A DNA stretch of 64,000 nt from Fastidiosipila sp963510375 (lineage in GTDB: Bacteria; Bacillota; Clostridia; Saccharofermentanales; Fastidiosipilaceae), in contig CAUPES010000009.1 of NCBI GenBank assembly GCA_963510375.1, forward strand, positions 1 through 64,000, in the 5' to 3' direction. Below, piece by piece: positions 61,875 through 64,000 of the stretch. Positions within the stretch are counted from its first letter, which is position 1, and every line of letters begins with the position of its first letter. Made by a program: the position numbers and the translations under genes. The notes under the pieces were generated by a model. The model made no database searches, had not been told where the DNA came from, and saw only the letters and a list, made by a program, of their open reading frames with translations.

Positions 61875-62417
61875 ATGAAAAAGAAAATAATCTATTTTTC
61901 ATTAATAAGTATAATTCTATTTCTTATCGTTTCTTGCAATGCTCAAACTAAATACAGTACGATTGAGTCATATAACCTAGATAAAAAATTACCTCAAAAT
62001 TTAGCTAATATGTTATCAGAGGAATTGAATTTATTTGAAATGCTTCCAACTGAATCCGTTCGAGAAATTGAGTTAAACTGTTATAAGTATAAAGATGGAA
62101 CATGGGAAAGAATAGGATTTGTATCATCGGCAAAGCAAAAAGAAAATAATTTTCTGGGCATAAGAGTGGATAGTAATAAACAATATATAGAAATATATCT
62201 AAATCAATCTAAAAATACGATTGACCTATTAAATTACTTTACAGGCAAAGAAAATATCCATTCAACAAAACTACCTGAGAAGAAAGACTTCACTAATGAA
62301 ATTTCAATTATGTCAATTCATGATGGGGCCACTACATTCCCTCTTGAAACTTTTGACAAAAACAAAGGAAATGAAAATATAATGAAGGCTATTGTTTTTA
62401 CCGTTAGTGTGCAATAA
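61875..62417 (+). CDS. Putative lipoprotein
   Basis: A 180-aa protein with a signal peptide ending in a lipobox LIVSC (Cys21), so it is probably attached to the outer face of the membrane. The mature part is polar and charged with no recognised domain. CAGGGGG precedes the ATG. It lies behind the second leader cassette and may belong with the other small envelope proteins in this locus. Confidence 0.65.
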   Translation: MKKKIIYFSLISIILFLIVSCNAQTKYSTIESYNLDKKLPQNLANMLSEELNLFEMLPTESVREIELNCYKYKDGTWERIGFVSSAKQKENNFLGIRVDSNKQYIEIYLNQSKNTIDLLNYFTGKENIHSTKLPEKKDFTNEISIMSIHDGATTFPLETFDKNKGNENIMKAIVFTVSVQ

Positions 62418-62599
62418 ATATTTAAAAGTTAAGACTCTATACTAGAGTTTTAACTTAATCGAAAAATCCACACACACAAATAATATGTACCCTCTTTGCT
62501 GAACAAACCAGTAAGGATGGTATCGTTAAATCTAATTTTAAATTGTTTTAATTCTAAAGCAAAAGGAATGCGTTGAACCCGTATATCTATCAATCCACA

Positions 62600-63184
62600 C
62601 TACACTCTCCAAGCTTTCAATTTACCTTTACCTGCTCTTAACAAAGCCACGAAAATCAAATAAGAGAACACTGTATTTAACAACCCTTTTATTAAATTAA
62701 ACGGAACTATAATTGGCATAATCATTTTCAGTACTGCTCCTACGCTTGCACCTGTGAAAATTGGAGTAATTATAATATTAAGAGGTATCATAATAATTAT
62801 TAAAGCAAGTGCTCCTCCAACTAGTCCGAAAATTAAAGATGATCTATTCTGCTTGCGTTGCCATATTAAAGCTGGGACTATAACCATTATTCCACTGGCA
62901 ACAAAGTGCATTACAAATCCCCAAAAACCAGACGCATTTGGAGTGGCCATCTGCACTATACAAATTATTAATAACACAATTATTGCATGAATTGGACCTG
63001 CGATTAATCCTGCCAAAATAGCAGCTAAATCACCTAAATCATAAATTAACCATGGTGCTGCAGTGGGTAATAGCGGGAACCTTAAAAACAACATTAACAA
63101 TACTCCTAATGCTGCCATAATCGCATCAAATGCCATTATTCTTGTGCTTCTCTTGGATTTACCTATACTTTTTCCCCTACTCAT
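62600..63184 (-). CDS. ribU: Riboflavin ECF transporter substrate-binding protein RibU
   Basis: A 194-aa membrane protein with six helices, the S component of an energy-coupling-factor riboflavin importer. The segment FLRFPLLPTAAPWLIYDLGDLAAILAG near residues 39-65 is typical of RibU, and PLNIIITPIF lies in helix 5. The energising EcfA and EcfT subunits are not in the window. GGAGG precedes the ATG. An FMN riboswitch in the leader would shut expression when FMN is plentiful. Confidence 0.93.
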   Translation of the reverse strand: MSRGKSIGKSKRSTRIMAFDAIMAALGVLLMLFLRFPLLPTAAPWLIYDLGDLAAILAGLIAGPIHAIIVLLIICIVQMATPNASGFWGFVMHFVASGIMVIVPALIWQRKQNRSSLIFGLVGGALALIIIMIPLNIIITPIFTGASVGAVLKMIMPIIVPFNLIKGLLNTVFSYLIFVALLRAGKGKLKAWRV

Positions 63185-63343
63185 TTCAACCTCCGTTGCT
63201 TCAGAATTTTAGGAAAATTTTATCTTGAAGAACTCGTTAAGCCTGTACGGCTCATAATTAAGATCTTTGATTAATAAATACAAAGGCTGTGAGTAGTACT
63301 CCTGTAAAAACCGACATCAATTACTCAATAAGCTTATATTCAC

Positions 63344-63503
63344 ATCTTCTCCCATCCGGACTTTACCGTCGGCTCCAGAATTTGACTGGATCAGCAAAAA
63401 GCTTGCGGGCTTAGTTCTCTCTATCAAGGATTTTTATACAAAAAATTTGACATTTTAAGAACAACACCGCCGGTGAGGAATTTCACCTCGCCCTGAAGAT
63501 TTT
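63344..63503 (-). ncRNA. FMN riboswitch
   Basis: On the minus strand the leader of ribU contains the conserved FMN aptamer parts: CTTCAGGGCGAGGTGAAATT and CCTCACCGGCGGT at the 5' side, then GCCCGCAAGC, TGATCCAGTC and GAGCCGACGGT with the closing CCGGATGGGAGAAGA. FMN binding lowers expression of riboflavin transport. About 160 bp lie between aptamer and ribU; no clear terminator stem was recognised there, so control may act on translation. A -10-like TATAAT lies at 63519-63514. Confidence 0.95.
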
Positions 63504-63507
63504 GTTT

Positions 63508-63719
63508 TTTACTATTATAGTCTATAAATTAGAAATCTATATTATAAAATTATAAAAAATTTCAAAAGAAACTATTTTTTAAGGTTTCGAAAAATCGTTG
63601 ATTTTAATCTAGTAATTAAACGTAATTATGTTTAAAATGGTTATTAACTAAAAGAGATTCAGTTCCCTCGATTACTTAATATTGCTTATAACTAGATCTC
63701 AATCCACTGGAGTGTTGAC
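63508..63719. other. Divergent region between riboswitch and glycosyltransferase gene
   Basis: Very AT-rich sequence between divergent transcripts. It should hold the ribU and glycosyltransferase promoters. Apart from the TATAAT noted for ribU and a GGAGTG site at 63708-63714, nothing distinct was seen. Confidence 0.4.
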
Positions 63720-64000
63720 ATGAAATTATCATTACTTATACCTTTTTATAACGAAGAAGAACAGGTACCAGTCACCCTAAATACTGTTATACCGATTATG
63801 GAGTCATTAGATTGTATTTTCGAGATATTAGTAATTGATGATGGTTCCAAGGACAAAACTTGGGAGATAATTTCACAAAGAGCTCAGGCAGATCCGAGGA
63901 TTCATGCTTTAAGATTCAGTAAAAACTTCGGTAAAGAAGCAGCTATTTGTGCAGGTCTAGAAAATGCTCTCGGAGATGCAGTTATTCTAATGGATGGAGA
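63720..64000 (+). CDS. GtrB/DPM1-like family 2 glycosyltransferase, N-terminal part
   Basis: The first 93 codons of a gene that runs off the window. It begins KLSLLIPFYNEEEQVPVTL, then VIDDGSKDKTWEI and RFSKNFGKEAAICAGLENA, and reaches LMDGE, the standard start of GT-A enzymes that move a sugar onto polyprenyl phosphate (GtrB, dolichol-phosphate mannose synthase type). The rest, including the membrane helices, lies beyond position 64000. GGAGTG lies about six bases before the ATG. Confidence 0.9.
   Translation, partial: MKLSLLIPFYNEEEQVPVTLNTVIPIMESLDCIFEILVIDDGSKDKTWEIISQRAQADPRIHALRFSKNFGKEAAICAGLENALGDAVILMDG

Overview
The window comes from the chromosome of an AT-rich, low-GC Gram-positive bacterium (Bacillota, most likely a host-associated, fermentative Clostridia-type organism). 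The case rests on AGGAGG-type ribosome binding sites, intrinsic terminators, sortase-type surface proteins, a MurT/GatD pair, DarA, RqcP, DivIC, a Crh/HPr-like protein, an LplB/LplC-type sugar importer and an FMN riboswitch driving ribU. Genus or family cannot be fixed from the sequence alone. Most of the window is housekeeping; no tRNA, rRNA, CRISPR array, insertion sequence or prophage was seen.

Layout. 1-6.4 kb: a cysteine-free Cu/Zn superoxide dismutase and three tandem, mosaic, cell-wall-anchored repeat proteins. 6.4-14.2 kb: metallophosphoesterase, uvrC, an HPr lacking the phosphorylatable His, Xaa-Pro aminopeptidase, tsaE-tsaB-rimI, and a flavin reductase. 14.5-16.8 kb: a Tm-1-like / PEP-hydrolase-like pair. 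16.8-21.1 kb: an accessory island with a frameshifted membrane protein, an MmeI-like type IIL restriction-methylation enzyme, and an HTH-Fic protein behind four helically phased TTCCGCAAA iterons. 21.3-33.4 kb: rplM-rpsI, a YfhO-type membrane protein, rsmI-trmN6-murJ, tmk-darA-holB and two unknown proteins. 33.6-36.4 kb: manA and phosphoglucomutase. 36.5-46.2 kb: an ATP-grasp protein, an XRE regulator, and a mannoside/N-glycan utilisation locus (GH38, GH130, solute-binding lipoprotein, two permeases). 46.7-53.6 kb: murT-gatD, nhaC, small SRP RNA, dnaX-ybaB-recR. 53.7-60.1 kb: divIC, rqcP, a eukaryote-type hexokinase, an oxidoreductase, a DUF948-like/YtxH pair, and a degenerate CbiA-like protein. 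60.2-62.4 kb: small membrane and lipoprotein genes behind two copies of one leader cassette. 62.6-64 kb: FMN riboswitch-ribU and the start of a GtrB-like glycosyltransferase.

How genes fit together. GH38 and GH130 would release mannose and mannose-1-phosphate from imported mannosides. The ATP-dependent hexokinase, ManA and phosphoglucomutase could feed these into glycolysis without a PTS. This fits an HPr that cannot carry phosphate from PEP.

The most unusual theme is catalytic loss with the fold retained. HPr has Ser in place of His15. GatD has lost its Cys and His, and MurT the probable partner Asp. The CbiA-like protein has lost both its P-loop and its amidotransferase Cys. The other strong leads are the iteron promoter of the Fic gene, the duplicated leader cassette with a six-codon mini-ORF, a possible frameshift-made short DnaX, and recombination among the surface-protein paralogues.
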